Origin: Azospirillum fermentarium | GTDB taxonomy: Bacteria; Pseudomonadota; Alphaproteobacteria; Azospirillales; Azospirillaceae | DNA: 64,000 nucleotides | Reading direction: 5' to 3' | Assembly (NCBI RefSeq): GCF_025961205.1 | Contig: NZ_JAOQNH010000001.1 | Coordinates: forward strand, 582,001 to 646,000 | Part shown: one piece after another, positions 17,031 to 24,647 of the stretch | Numbering within the stretch: position 1 is the stretch's first letter | Layout of the letters: each line of letters opens with the position of its first letter | Notes under the pieces: generated by a model | Databases searched by the model: none | Told to the model about the DNA's origin: nothing | The model's input: the letters and a program-made list of their open reading frames with translations, nothing else | Program-made: the position numbers and the translations under genes

Positions 17031-18020
17031 ATGGCGGCCATCACAAAGCGCGGTGATCGTCAGTGGCAGGCCAAGGTTCGCCGCCACGGCATCAATACCA
17101 GCGCAACTTTCGAGACAAAAGCAAGAGCCGAAGCCTGGGCGCGGCAAACCGAGTCGGAGATTGACGCCGGGCGCTTTCAGCTGGGCCGGGTCGAAGCTGA
17201 CCGGACCATCCTGCACGAGGCGCTGGAACGCTATCTGGCAGAGATCGTTCCCCGTAAGAAGGGGATCAAGCAGAACACCGGCATCGTTCGGGCATGGCAG
17301 CGCAGCGCGCTGGCGAAACGCCCGCTCAGTTCGATTCGGGGAGCGGACATCGCCGCATGGCGGGATGAAAAGCTGAAGGAAGCCGGCCCGCAAACAGTGA
17401 TCCACCACCTTAATCTGCTGTCGCATCTCTATAACACCGCCGCCAACGAATGGGGGCTGGAGAGCCTGCAAAATCCGGTGAGCCGTGTGAAGAAACCCGC
17501 CATGCCGAAAGGCCGGGAGCGGCGTCTGACAGGTGACGAGGAAAGCCGGTTGCTTGCGGCTTGCGATGCCTCGGAAAGCCCGTGGCTTGGCCCCATGGTG
17601 CGGTTGGCGTTGGCGACCGCCATGCGGCAGGGCGAGTTGCTCAAGCTCACCTGGGGCGACATCAGCACCGAACGGTCGTCGGCGATTCTGCGGGAAACCA
17701 AAAACGGCCGCACCCGGACTGTTCCCCTGTCCACGGTCGCTCAGGCTGTCCTGAGCATCATGAAACGGGCACCGCACGGGCCGCTCTTCCCTGTGCTGAC
17801 GGGCCGGGCTGTTTCCCATGCCTTCGCCAAGGCGTGCACGCGGGCCGGGATCGGCGACCTGCATTTCCACGACCTGCGGCACGAGGCGACCAGCCGTCTG
17901 TTCGAGAACACCGACCTGCGGGATATCGAGATCGCCTCGATCACCGGACATACGTCGATGGAAATGCTGAAGCGTTACGCCCACCTCCGTGCCGGCAACC
18001 TCGCCGAACGGTTGGGATAA
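17031..18020 (+). CDS. Tyrosine recombinase / site-specific integrase
   Basis: This 329-residue integrase should catalyse insertion and excision of the island at tRNA-Gly. An N-terminal Arm-type or AP2-like DNA-binding part (residues 1-60), a SAM-like core-binding domain (about 60-160) and the catalytic domain are present. The catalytic residues are intact: Arg199 (ATAMRQGELLKL), a Lys in the KNGRTRTVPL loop (224), His280 and Arg283 in HDLRH, His307 in GHTSM and the nucleophile Tyr316 (KRYAHL). The ATG at 17031 is chosen because the preceding stretch is the subterminal repeat. The gene starts about 100 bases from attL and is followed by a hairpin terminator. Confidence 0.95.
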   Translation: MAAITKRGDRQWQAKVRRHGINTSATFETKARAEAWARQTESEIDAGRFQLGRVEADRTILHEALERYLAEIVPRKKGIKQNTGIVRAWQRSALAKRPLSSIRGADIAAWRDEKLKEAGPQTVIHHLNLLSHLYNTAANEWGLESLQNPVSRVKKPAMPKGRERRLTGDEESRLLAACDASESPWLGPMVRLALATAMRQGELLKLTWGDISTERSSAILRETKNGRTRTVPLSTVAQAVLSIMKRAPHGPLFPVLTGRAVSHAFAKACTRAGIGDLHFHDLRHEATSRLFENTDLRDIEIASITGHTSMEMLKRYAHLRAGNLAERLG

Positions 18021-18022
18021 AA

Positions 18023-18048
18023 AAGCCCGCCAATCTCTTGGCGGGCTT
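18023..18048. terminator. Bidirectional terminator between integrase and AlpA-like gene
   Basis: AAGCCCGCCA and TGGCGGGCTT form a 10-base perfect stem with a 6-base loop. Toward the minus strand it is followed by a run of Ts, so it should terminate the 18061-18327 transcript well. It also lies directly after the integrase stop. Confidence 0.8.
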
Positions 18049-18060
18049 ATGTCGGCCAGT

Positions 18061-18327
18061 TCAGCAGCTTGAAAGCCGCTTCGCCGATGCCTCGTACTGG
18101 AGAATGTCGCTCAGCGCATAGCGAACCGACGAGCCGAACTTGTGGAAGGCTGGCCCCTTTCCAGCCGAACGCAGGTTACGGAGCGTCTTCGGACGGTGCT
18201 TCCAGCGATCGGCGAGTTCGTCTTCGGTCAGGAAGATCTCCGACGCGCCGCGCTGGAGTTGATCCGGGGTAATGGGTTGGGAAGATTGCTGACGGTTGCC
18301 ACGCCGACGAGGAGAGGATGCGGTCAT
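18061..18327 (-). CDS. AlpA/excisionase-like small DNA-binding protein
   Basis: This 88-residue protein has an N-terminal basic stretch and a winged-helix region typical of AlpA or excisionase-type HTH_17 proteins: LTEDELADRWKHRPKTLRNLRSAGKGPAFHKFGSSVRY. In such proteins the ELADRW..TLRNLR helix pair binds DNA, and GKGPAFHKFGSSVRY forms the wing. It probably acts as recombination directionality factor or activator for the integrase. The ATG at 18327 is used; a GTG at 18357 could add ten residues. It is downstream of the HUH-type gene on the same strand and upstream of a good terminator. Confidence 0.8.
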   Translation of the reverse strand: MTASSPRRRGNRQQSSQPITPDQLQRGASEIFLTEDELADRWKHRPKTLRNLRSAGKGPAFHKFGSSVRYALSDILQYEASAKRLSSC

Positions 18328-18534
18328 GTCGTGTGTCCCACGAAATTGAAACCGCACCTCCCTTTACCGATATGCCCGCCGAACTTGTCACGAGGCCGAA
18401 TGAGTGCGAGCGCGTGTTTCAGCCAATACGGATAAGTGCTTTTTTATCAGTGGATTACACTTGGACCTGCTGTCATTCGAGCCGCTGTAGTTATAGCAAT
18501 CGATAGGGGCACCAAAAAAATGATGAGCACCACA

Positions 18535-19575
18535 TCACCGCCTACGACGATCATCATGTGTCGGTGTGGAGAGGCCATCATTTCGCCCAAGACCCAGGTC
18601 GAATTTGAATGTGCCGCCAAGCCCCCCGTGATGCTCATGAAGGCGCGCGTGATATAATAGATCGGCATCGTCAAAGGGCCGGTCATATCGGCCCCTCCCA
18701 CGGGGAGCCTTGTCGGATGGAAGCGTCGCCTCCTGATACACGGGATGGCACTTCGACATATACGCTGCCAACCGTTGAACGTTTGCCTCCTTGGACTTCT
18801 TCGGATCGAGCGGTTTGACTTCAACACGCCACGATCCAGGGAAAAGCTGCTTCTGGAACCTCTTTAACTCCTCGCCCTTCACACCGTTGAGCGCCACAAG
18901 CAGGTGAAAATGAACGAGTTGAAGCGGCTGACAGCTATCTGCATCAAACCCTTCGACCTCAGCCAGGGTCTTGCCCTTTCGGCTGCGGAGGTCGATGTCG
19001 CTCGACCGATAAAAGTCGATCTCAAAATATCCGATCCACTGTATTTTCAGGAAAGCCGGCTTGTCTTTTGCCGCCCTTCGGATCGCGTCCCGAACCATCT
19101 TCTTGATGGTGGCTATCGCCTCTTCAATCTCATGAACACCGCCGTAGACGGCACGGGCCAGGACTGTGACATGGCATAGCTGGTCCTGGGGAATCGCCTG
19201 GAAATCGGCCCAAGCTTGGCGTTGACGACAGCGCGCATAACGGTGTTTGCAGAGCCAACACAGCGCACTACGACATGGCAGTTCAGGACGGCACAGCGCC
19301 AGACTGAGCGCGGTCTCCTGATCGTAGCGGAACTGGCTGGCGGCCAGCAGGCGAACAGCCCGGTCATGGGCGGCCTTTTCTTGCTTTCGGTAAGGGCGGC
19401 CCTCGATTCCGCGTTGGCAGGGATGATGGTGCTCAACGGCGGCATCCTTGGGAAATTGGAAGCGCCCGAGCGCAATCAGCTCCAGCTTCTTGCGCTCGGC
19501 ATCCGTGAAAACGCGGCTGGACGTGTCGTCGATCCGGTATGCCCGTCGCGAGCGGCCAAACGGCGTGGTGGACAT
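18535..19575 (-). CDS. HUH endonuclease-type replication/mobilisation protein
   Basis: This 346-residue protein fits a single-strand nicking Rep or relaxase of the HUH class. A beta-strand CHVTVLA (about 134-140) resembles motif 1. HFH at 222-224 (LVHFHLLVAL) matches the metal-binding HUH motif, and YMSK at 272-275 matches the motif-3 Tyr-x-x-Lys. A Cys cluster, C101, C106, C109 and C116 (around CWLCKHRYARC), looks like a zinc-binding insert. I do not recognise a closer family. It is expressed opposite to the integrase, and a perfect palindrome lies 62 bases upstream. It may start rolling-circle replication of the excised island (inference). Confidence 0.75.
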   Translation of the reverse strand: MSTTPFGRSRRAYRIDDTSSRVFTDAERKKLELIALGRFQFPKDAAVEHHHPCQRGIEGRPYRKQEKAAHDRAVRLLAASQFRYDQETALSLALCRPELPCRSALCWLCKHRYARCRQRQAWADFQAIPQDQLCHVTVLARAVYGGVHEIEEAIATIKKMVRDAIRRAAKDKPAFLKIQWIGYFEIDFYRSSDIDLRSRKGKTLAEVEGFDADSCQPLQLVHFHLLVALNGVKGEELKRFQKQLFPGSWRVEVKPLDPKKSKEANVQRLAAYMSKCHPVYQEATLPSDKAPRGRGRYDRPFDDADLLYHARLHEHHGGLGGTFKFDLGLGRNDGLSTPTHDDRRRR

Positions 19576-19636
19576 CGTAAACTCCTGTGAGGGATTGGTT
19601 CACGAGCCACTTCACCGAAAAGGCGAAGGCGGTTAC

Positions 19637-19657
19637 GTTGTCAGGAATCCTGACAAC
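19637..19657. promoter_or_regulatory. Perfect 21-base palindrome, operator-like
   Basis: GTTGTCAGGA and TCCTGACAAC are exact inverted repeats around one central base. The site lies between the divergent HUH-type gene (start 19575) and the unknown gene starting at 19680 or 19812. The symmetry suggests a dimeric repressor operator, possibly for the XRE regulator at 20379-20738. It might also be a nicking-site hairpin for the HUH protein. Confidence 0.6.
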
Positions 19658-19811
19658 CACCCTTCGACCGGAGTCGCTAATGCCGTTTCCCACGCGTCCA
19701 CGTGGATGGAAAACCACGAGCGCCACAGTAAAGTCAGAGGTCGATAACCCGAGCGGAGCATCAGTTGGTGGGGCGCGCAGGAATGCCTCCATCAAGGAGG
19801 ATGTTGAGTCA

Positions 19812-20366
19812 ATGCGAAGCACCCTGGAAGAATTCGAGGCAGCCACGCTACTTACAGATTCGCTCCGTCACGCGTTTCTTGCTTCCGTGTATATTGCCTA
19901 CGTTTCTGCAAGAGATAACAATGCTGTTAATGAGTTAATTGCCGCTTGTTGCCCCGACAAAATGAAAGGGGTCACTAAAAGAACTCATGATGTAGCAAAG
20001 ATCTTGAAGGGTATTTTAGGCGAAAAAGGTCAGGAAAAAGAGAGAAGGCAAACTATATATGAATGGAAGAACTGTATCTGTGGAATGATTGAGCATGGCG
20101 TAGATAAAAATGATGCCAGGAAAATGCTGTTAGAGCATGGTGCTTCATTCTTTTGCGAAAAATATAAGGTTGCAAGGGATATCAAGAATTCAAAGTATAA
20201 AGAAAATAATATAAAAGATAGGAAAATTCCAAAAATAAAACTTACAGAAAATGCCACAGAAAAACTTAGTAAAGCACTGATAGTAGGCGGAAAAATAAAA
20301 GCAATAATAGATATCCAAAAAGACGGCACACTCATTATTACTGATGTTAGTGTGGTAAAGAATTAA
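19812..20366 (+). CDS. Unknown island protein, AT-rich gene
   Basis: This 184-residue protein is mostly hydrophilic with many Lys and Glu residues, especially in the C-terminal half (KDRKIPKIKLTENATEKL). I see no recognisable domain or membrane helix. Its base composition is strikingly lower in GC than that of all nearby genes, pointing to recent acquisition from another source. The chosen ATG at 19812 is preceded by AAGGAGG, eleven bases away. An ATG at 19680 with GGAG six bases upstream would add 44 residues and is equally possible. It is convergent with the XRE regulator at 20379. Confidence 0.6.
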   Translation: MRSTLEEFEAATLLTDSLRHAFLASVYIAYVSARDNNAVNELIAACCPDKMKGVTKRTHDVAKILKGILGEKGQEKERRQTIYEWKNCICGMIEHGVDKNDARKMLLEHGASFFCEKYKVARDIKNSKYKENNIKDRKIPKIKLTENATEKLSKALIVGGKIKAIIDIQKDGTLIITDVSVVKN

Positions 20367-20378
20367 ATTGCAGGTATA

Positions 20379-20738
20379 TTACTCTTTCTTCCAATCCACG
20401 TCTAGGATTATACGGAAAATCTTAGCAGCCGCCTGAATTGCATCGGATTCTTGATTGCTAAGCATATCAATAATCTGCTCGACCGCCTTGCGGCGTTCGC
20501 GATCCCCATTGCCAGGATGTTCCTCGAACTCGAACAGTTCGGCCAGCGTCACGCCCACCGTCTGGGCGATGGCCTGGGCCGTCTCGATGCGGGTGCTGCT
20601 GAAGCCCCGCTCGATGTTCGAGATGGTATCGACGCTCTTTCCAATCGCTTCGGCAAGCTCCTCTTGCGTCAGGCCGCGCCGTCGGCGCAGAGCCTGAACC
20701 CGCATGCCGAAAAGCCGTTTCAGTTCATCGCTGGTCAT
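20379..20738 (-). CDS. XRE-family transcriptional regulator
   Basis: This 119-residue protein begins with a Cro/C1-type helix-turn-helix: FGMRVQALRRRRGLTQEELAEAIGKSVDTISNIERGFSSTRIETAQ. The domain takes up residues about 10-70. The C-terminal part (ERRKAVEQIIDMLSNQESDAIQAAAKIFRIILD) is helical and may dimerise. It most likely represses island genes, perhaps via the palindrome at 19637-19657 (inference). The ATG at 20738 is used; a GTG at 20774 would add 12 residues. Its GC content is host-like, unlike the neighbouring 19812 gene. Confidence 0.88.
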   Translation of the reverse strand: MTSDELKRLFGMRVQALRRRRGLTQEELAEAIGKSVDTISNIERGFSSTRIETAQAIAQTVGVTLAELFEFEEHPGNGDRERRKAVEQIIDMLSNQESDAIQAAAKIFRIILDVDWKKE

Positions 20739-20956
20739 GGCCTGAGTCTCGCTCGGGGAAGGCGCCGCAACCACCGACTGAAACTCAGGTTTTTGTTCTT
20801 GTATTATCTATAACTACGAGTTAAAATCGGTTATACCGCGACGTATGCCGCGAAACTTTGCGTTAGCTTCGGTCCCGATGGCGACAAAGGGGGCGGGCAG
20901 CGAGGGAGCGTGCCCGCGCGGCGTGTCGGCTCAAGGGGAATCACCAAGGGGGATGC

Positions 20957-21229
20957 ATGATCAGGCTGAAGAACCCGCAGACCAACGAAACCCGCACCTT
21001 CCGCTTTCGCTGGTGGATGCTGGGCTTTCCGTTCTTCGCGGCACACCTGCTGCTTCAAGGCGCCATCATTACCGGGCTGCTGTCGTTCATCCCGCTGTTC
21101 GCCTTCATCTTCATGCCCTTCTACACCACGATCATCCGCCGCCGTTACCGGCGGAAGGGCTGGATCGAGATCAACGACTTCGGTCAGGACGTCGGTCCGG
21201 CCGCCGTACCGGCAGCACCCGCCGGCTGA
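20957..21229 (+). CDS. Small two-helix membrane protein, unknown
   Basis: This 90-residue protein has a charged N-terminus (MIRLKNPQTNETRTFRFR), two hydrophobic segments at about 19-38 and 36-62 (WWMLGFPFFAAHLLLQGAII, FIPLFAFIFMPFYTTII) and a basic cytoplasmic stretch RRRYRRKGW. A G-rich ribosome site lies just upstream. No family is recognised; small membrane proteins of this shape occur in many islands. It is followed 18 bases later by a secreted protein, so the two may form a transcription unit. Confidence 0.7.
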   Translation: MIRLKNPQTNETRTFRFRWWMLGFPFFAAHLLLQGAIITGLLSFIPLFAFIFMPFYTTIIRRRYRRKGWIEINDFGQDVGPAAVPAAPAG

Positions 21230-21247
21230 CCGGAAAGGATGGCGACC

Positions 21248-22234
21248 ATGAACAGCTATCGGCTTGTCCGCCCCCTGCTTGCGGCGACGGCGCTCTGTGC
21301 GCTCATCGGCACCGGGAGCACGGCACGCGCCTTCGACTGCGCGAAAGCATCTCCCGGTGTCGATTTTGTGACACGGGACGCCGAGTGCTTCGAGTGGATG
21401 CATGGATACGCGCAGGGAATCATCGAGGCAGGCATTCGCAACACGAGCGGCAGCACCTTCAGCATCTCCTGCCCGTTCGGCCAGCCGGAGACGGTACCCA
21501 TGATGTCGTTCACGGCGAACAACCAGCATGACGGGCACCGGCTTCCAGGCAAGCAAACCTTTACGCTCGTGGTGAACGGCGGCACACCGGTACTGACGTT
21601 GAACACGGAGGGCGATCCGCAGGCGTTCGCCTGGAAACCTGCCAATGACCGCGAATTCGCGGTGATGGAAACGGTGGTCGAGCGCATCCGCACCGCCGAC
21701 CGGTTCGCCGTGGAAAGGCTGAACGCGGGGCAGCGCGAGGAGTTCTCGACACGCGGTGCTGCGGAAGCGCTGAAAGGCGTTCTGAACGGGTGTGGGGCGG
21801 CGGAGCCGCAAGCCATAGCAGCGGAAGCCGCTTCCCCTGCGGCGTCGCCGAATTCGCCGGACGTGGCGGCAACCCTTCCATCCTGCACCAGCCCCGAGCT
21901 TCGCGGGATGGCCGAGCGCGCCGTCTTCAAGGATCTGGCCTCCCTGCGTTTGCCCGTCACGGTCAGCACACGACAGACAATCCTGGCCGAGATCAGCCGG
22001 CTGTCCCCGGACGACTCATTGACCAGCCGGAACGCGCGGGAGGACATGGGGCGACTCATGGCGATACCGGTGCAGCACATTCTCATATGTGCGCAAGCGG
22101 CGAACCCGACGGGCGTTCGCGCCATCATCATTCAGAACCCTGACAGGGTGGGTCAATGGGGAGTGATGGTTCTCAACTATGGTGTGCCAAACCGCGCCGC
22201 CTTGGAAAACCTGGATTTCATCGAGCATCGATGA
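21248..22234 (+). CDS. Secreted protein of unknown function
   Basis: The 328-residue product has a clear signal peptide (MNSYRLVRPLLAATALCALIGTGSTARA, cleavage after the Ala-x-Ala). Residues about 30-190 and 210-320 look like two similar-sized folded parts joined by an Ala/Pro-rich linker (AAEAASPAASPNSPD). Conserved-looking Cys residues are present (FDCAKA, ECFEW, SISCPF, LNGCG, SCTSP, ILICAQ). I do not recognise the fold. The start at 21248 is chosen over 21239 because the GGAAAGG ribosome site is at better spacing. It is probably co-transcribed with the small membrane gene. Confidence 0.75.
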   Translation: MNSYRLVRPLLAATALCALIGTGSTARAFDCAKASPGVDFVTRDAECFEWMHGYAQGIIEAGIRNTSGSTFSISCPFGQPETVPMMSFTANNQHDGHRLPGKQTFTLVVNGGTPVLTLNTEGDPQAFAWKPANDREFAVMETVVERIRTADRFAVERLNAGQREEFSTRGAAEALKGVLNGCGAAEPQAIAAEAASPAASPNSPDVAATLPSCTSPELRGMAERAVFKDLASLRLPVTVSTRQTILAEISRLSPDDSLTSRNAREDMGRLMAIPVQHILICAQAANPTGVRAIIIQNPDRVGQWGVMVLNYGVPNRAALENLDFIEHR

Positions 22235-22284
22235 TGAGGCGCGTCAGTTCGGGGCATCCGACCTTCATCTGAGCGGTGAAAGAA

Positions 22285-22346
22285 CGTCAAACCGGGCTGT
22301 TTAAGCTCTCTACGGGCCGTTTTGAGCCGTCAAACCGGGTGTTTTC
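22285..22346 (+). repeat. Short direct repeat ahead of the DUF3768 gene end
   Basis: CGTCAAACCGGGCTGTTT (22285-22302) and CGTCAAACCGGGTGTTTT (22329-22346) are nearly identical, spaced 44 bases apart between two convergent genes. The second copy covers the DUF3768 stop codon region. Function unknown. Confidence 0.5.
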
Positions 22347-22677
22347 AGTATTCTTCGATCAACATCACCGTCATGACGCGGGTGGTCCTGTCGTCGTCGG
22401 CTGGATCGGGCGAGCCGCCGGTCATGGTAGAGTCGTAGTAGTCGATTTTCCAGGCGATGCGGTGGCCTTCGAAGAAGAAGCTGCCGTAATCGTGCAGGCC
22501 GTGGGGATCGCTGTCGGGGGTGAAGCCGTCGTAGGTGGCGACCCGGTGCAGGACGCGCCGCACCGTGACGATCCCCAGCGCCTTCACCCCGGCGGAGATC
22601 ATCACCACGCCGCGGCGGTGGCGGATGCGCAGCAGGTCGTTCCTCGCCTTGATACGGGCGCGGGCGTTCGGGTCCAT
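22345..22677 (-). CDS. DUF3768 family protein
   Basis: This 110-residue protein matches the pattern of the DUF3768 family, which is common on alphaproteobacterial plasmids and islands. The characteristic features are IRHRRGVVMISAGVKALG, FTPDSDPHGLHDYGSFFFEG, HRIAWKIDYYD and a C-terminal MTVMLIEEY. The function of the family is not known. The ATG at 22677 has GGGAGGG at suitable spacing upstream. The gene is preceded by a small unknown gene (16 bases apart) on the same strand. Confidence 0.85.
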   Translation of the reverse strand: MDPNARARIKARNDLLRIRHRRGVVMISAGVKALGIVTVRRVLHRVATYDGFTPDSDPHGLHDYGSFFFEGHRIAWKIDYYDSTMTGGSPDPADDDRTTRVMTVMLIEEY

Positions 22678-22693
22678 GGCCGGCCCTCCCGCA

Positions 22694-22933
22694 TCACGGC
22701 TGCTGCCGGCGGTGGGGCAACCACCACCACGGCGATGCCAAGCCGGTGATGGTGCCCGACAGCAGCCAAGCCACCGGGGCGGCCTCTGCCCCCGGCAATC
22801 CCAGGCTTTTGGGTGTAACCACGCCGGCCACGCCCATCTCCACCGGCGCCAATCCCGGCAGGGCGACGGCAAGCCGGATCTCGGTTGCGGCGTGACGCCC
22901 CTCCAGCAGACCCATCAGGTCTTCATTGTTCAT
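22694..22933 (-). CDS. Small unknown protein with possible membrane segment
   Basis: The 79-residue product has a hydrophilic N-terminus (MNNEDLMGLLEGRHAATEIRLAV) and a hydrophobic second half (GAEAAPVAWLLSGTITGLASPWWWL) that could be one membrane helix. No family is recognised. The ATG at 22933 has GGAG eight bases upstream, and the gene lies directly before the DUF3768 gene, so both may be one unit. Confidence 0.55.
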   Translation of the reverse strand: MNNEDLMGLLEGRHAATEIRLAVALPGLAPVEMGVAGVVTPKSLGLPGAEAAPVAWLLSGTITGLASPWWWLPHRRQQP

Positions 22934-23150
22934 GTGAAAATCTCCGCAAAGGGTTCGAAAAAGTTCGAGCCGAACCATTCCTTATTGGTGATTATATCAC
23001 ATAAAATACATCTTATAATTGTATTTCTGGGCGTGCCATTCTCATCAAGGCAGTTTTCCTCTGACAATGAGGGGACGATGATCGGCTTGTGGGTATAGGC
23101 TGCTCCCCCTGAAGGTGTTCAGCAGGCCGCCTGTGGACGGCAAGGAGGGA

Positions 23151-23879
23151 TTAACCACCGGGCGGTTCGAGCAACAGCGACAAGCGCTCAACGATTTCGC
23201 TCATGGTGCCGGCCCGAAAACGGCGGCTGCGGATACGCCCGAGCCGACGAACCGCCTGTGCGATCAGCGGCGAGACCGGCTCGTGTTTGGCCATGGCGTC
23301 GAGGATGGTGAACCACTGCTCCAGATCGTTCGCCTGGTCCTGGTTGGGTTCATCGGGCGAACCGGGGTCCAGGTCACACCACACGGGATCACGCCGGTCC
23401 TGAACGATCACGTTGTTCCCATCGGCGAAGTCCCCCACCGCCAACCCCAGCGCATGGACCGCCGCCAGTTTGCCGGCCATGGCGCTCAGCAGCCGCAACC
23501 CGGTCATCTCGTTCCATCCCCGCCGCCAGCGGCCCGGCTTCAACAGTCGGACCAGCGGCTCGCCGTCGATGAAGCCGAAGGCGAGGAACGGTACCGATTC
23601 GCGGGCGTTACGCCGCCAGATGCCCATGTGGTGATAGGTTGGCACTGCGCCCGTACCGTGCAGGCGCTCGAAGGTGGCGGCAGCATGCCCGATAGCGGCG
23701 ATATCGCCCGGATCATACAGCCGGTAAAGCTTCAGCCGCCGCATGGCACCGCTCAAGTGTTCGGCGGCAAGGTAGCTGGTGCTTTCCCAGCCACGGCCAA
23801 CAGGGTGCAGCAGCGTGTACCCTGCCACCTCACACCCCTGTCTGAGCCTGAATGCTGGCACTGGCTTGACCTCGTCCAT
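23151..23879 (-). CDS. Protein kinase-fold protein, unknown substrate
   Basis: The 242-residue protein has a compact kinase-like architecture. A glycine-rich loop analogue (VGRGWESTSYLA) lies near residues 27-38, followed by Lys50 in MRRLKLYR. The catalytic-loop equivalent is VHALGLAVGDFADGNNVIV (His142, Asp150, Asn156), and CDLD (about 168-171) is the DFG-like metal-binding site. HALGxxxGD..xxNV resembles aminoglycoside and small-molecule kinases as much as Ser/Thr kinases. All core catalytic residues are present, so it is probably active. It stands alone on the minus strand beside the AT-rich stretch and the RT gene, a typical place for defence accessory proteins. Confidence 0.75.
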   Translation of the reverse strand: MDEVKPVPAFRLRQGCEVAGYTLLHPVGRGWESTSYLAAEHLSGAMRRLKLYRLYDPGDIAAIGHAAATFERLHGTGAVPTYHHMGIWRRNARESVPFLAFGFIDGEPLVRLLKPGRWRRGWNEMTGLRLLSAMAGKLAAVHALGLAVGDFADGNNVIVQDRRDPVWCDLDPGSPDEPNQDQANDLEQWFTILDAMAKHEPVSPLIAQAVRRLGRIRSRRFRAGTMSEIVERLSLLLEPPGG

Positions 23880-24647
23880 ACTGGTTTTCCCGAATTAATT
23901 GTTAAATTAGAAATGCATTATAAATCAAATATACATATTATCATTAATATAATTCAAAAACATTATCTTCATGCATCTATTTATTAAATATACTTATCAT
24001 GCAATAAAATTGTTTATTTATAATAATAATTTTGTTTCTTATTGATAAATAATAAAAAATTAGACTGAATTTATGTTGTAAAAGGAGACGTATACTTTGG
24101 TAGCTGGGCAGAAATTTGTCCAGACTGCTATACTAAGGCGAGTTCTCGGGCACTTTGATTGCTGGACGTCAAACGACCGATTGGCGAACAGGGTGGAGAT
24201 CTACTCTGCACCGATAGTGTTGAAAAACCCTCTGGCGAGTTCTCCGCAGCCATTTTTGCGCAATAATGAGTCGCTTCAGCCAACCCATAAAAGTATATCG
24301 CTCCGTGATATAGTTACAGATAGACAGAAAATTTCTCTTTCCATCAGGTAGGAGATTTTTTCAACACTATCCACCAGAAGCGGACGTCTGCATCGTCGAG
24401 GTTGAATGATTACTTTTGACCGTTTGCGGTTAGTCATACTTTACATACAAAAAATGTTGAATATACATTTATACAAATATTTCTAGATAATTTCTGCCAT
24501 CACTGCTAATAAATCTAAAGGGTTCTCTCATTTCCATTAGTTGCCATAAGCTTTCACACCACTGCGGGCGAAAACCAAGGGCCTTGCCGGCCAACCATTT
24601 CAGTTCGAGCAGACGTATGGCCGACTCTAGATTGAGTATCACTCATT
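23880..24647. other. AT-rich non-coding interval beside the RT gene
   Basis: The first part (about 23880-24075) is extremely AT-rich with runs of TTTATT and ATAATA. The remainder is mixed and includes a 159-base MITE-like element. I see no convincing gene here; a possible TTG-start frame from 24097 crosses the MITE boundary and is likely chance. A non-coding RNA gene is possible but not shown by the sequence alone. Confidence 0.6.
24213..24371. mobile_element. MITE-like element with 15-base terminal inverted repeats
   Basis: GATAGTGTTGAAAAA (24213-24227) and TTTTTCAACACTATC (24357-24371) are perfect inverted repeats ending a 159-base segment. The segment is flanked by CACC on both sides (24209-24212 and 24372-24375), a likely 4-base target duplication. 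No transposase is encoded. It is probably a miniature element mobilised in trans by an IS with matching ends. Confidence 0.7.

Noticed and set aside
24097..24351. Possible 84-residue protein with a TTG start and AAAGGAG upstream
   Set aside because: The frame runs across the MITE boundary and ends inside the element, so it cannot be an old conserved gene; no family resemblance is seen.
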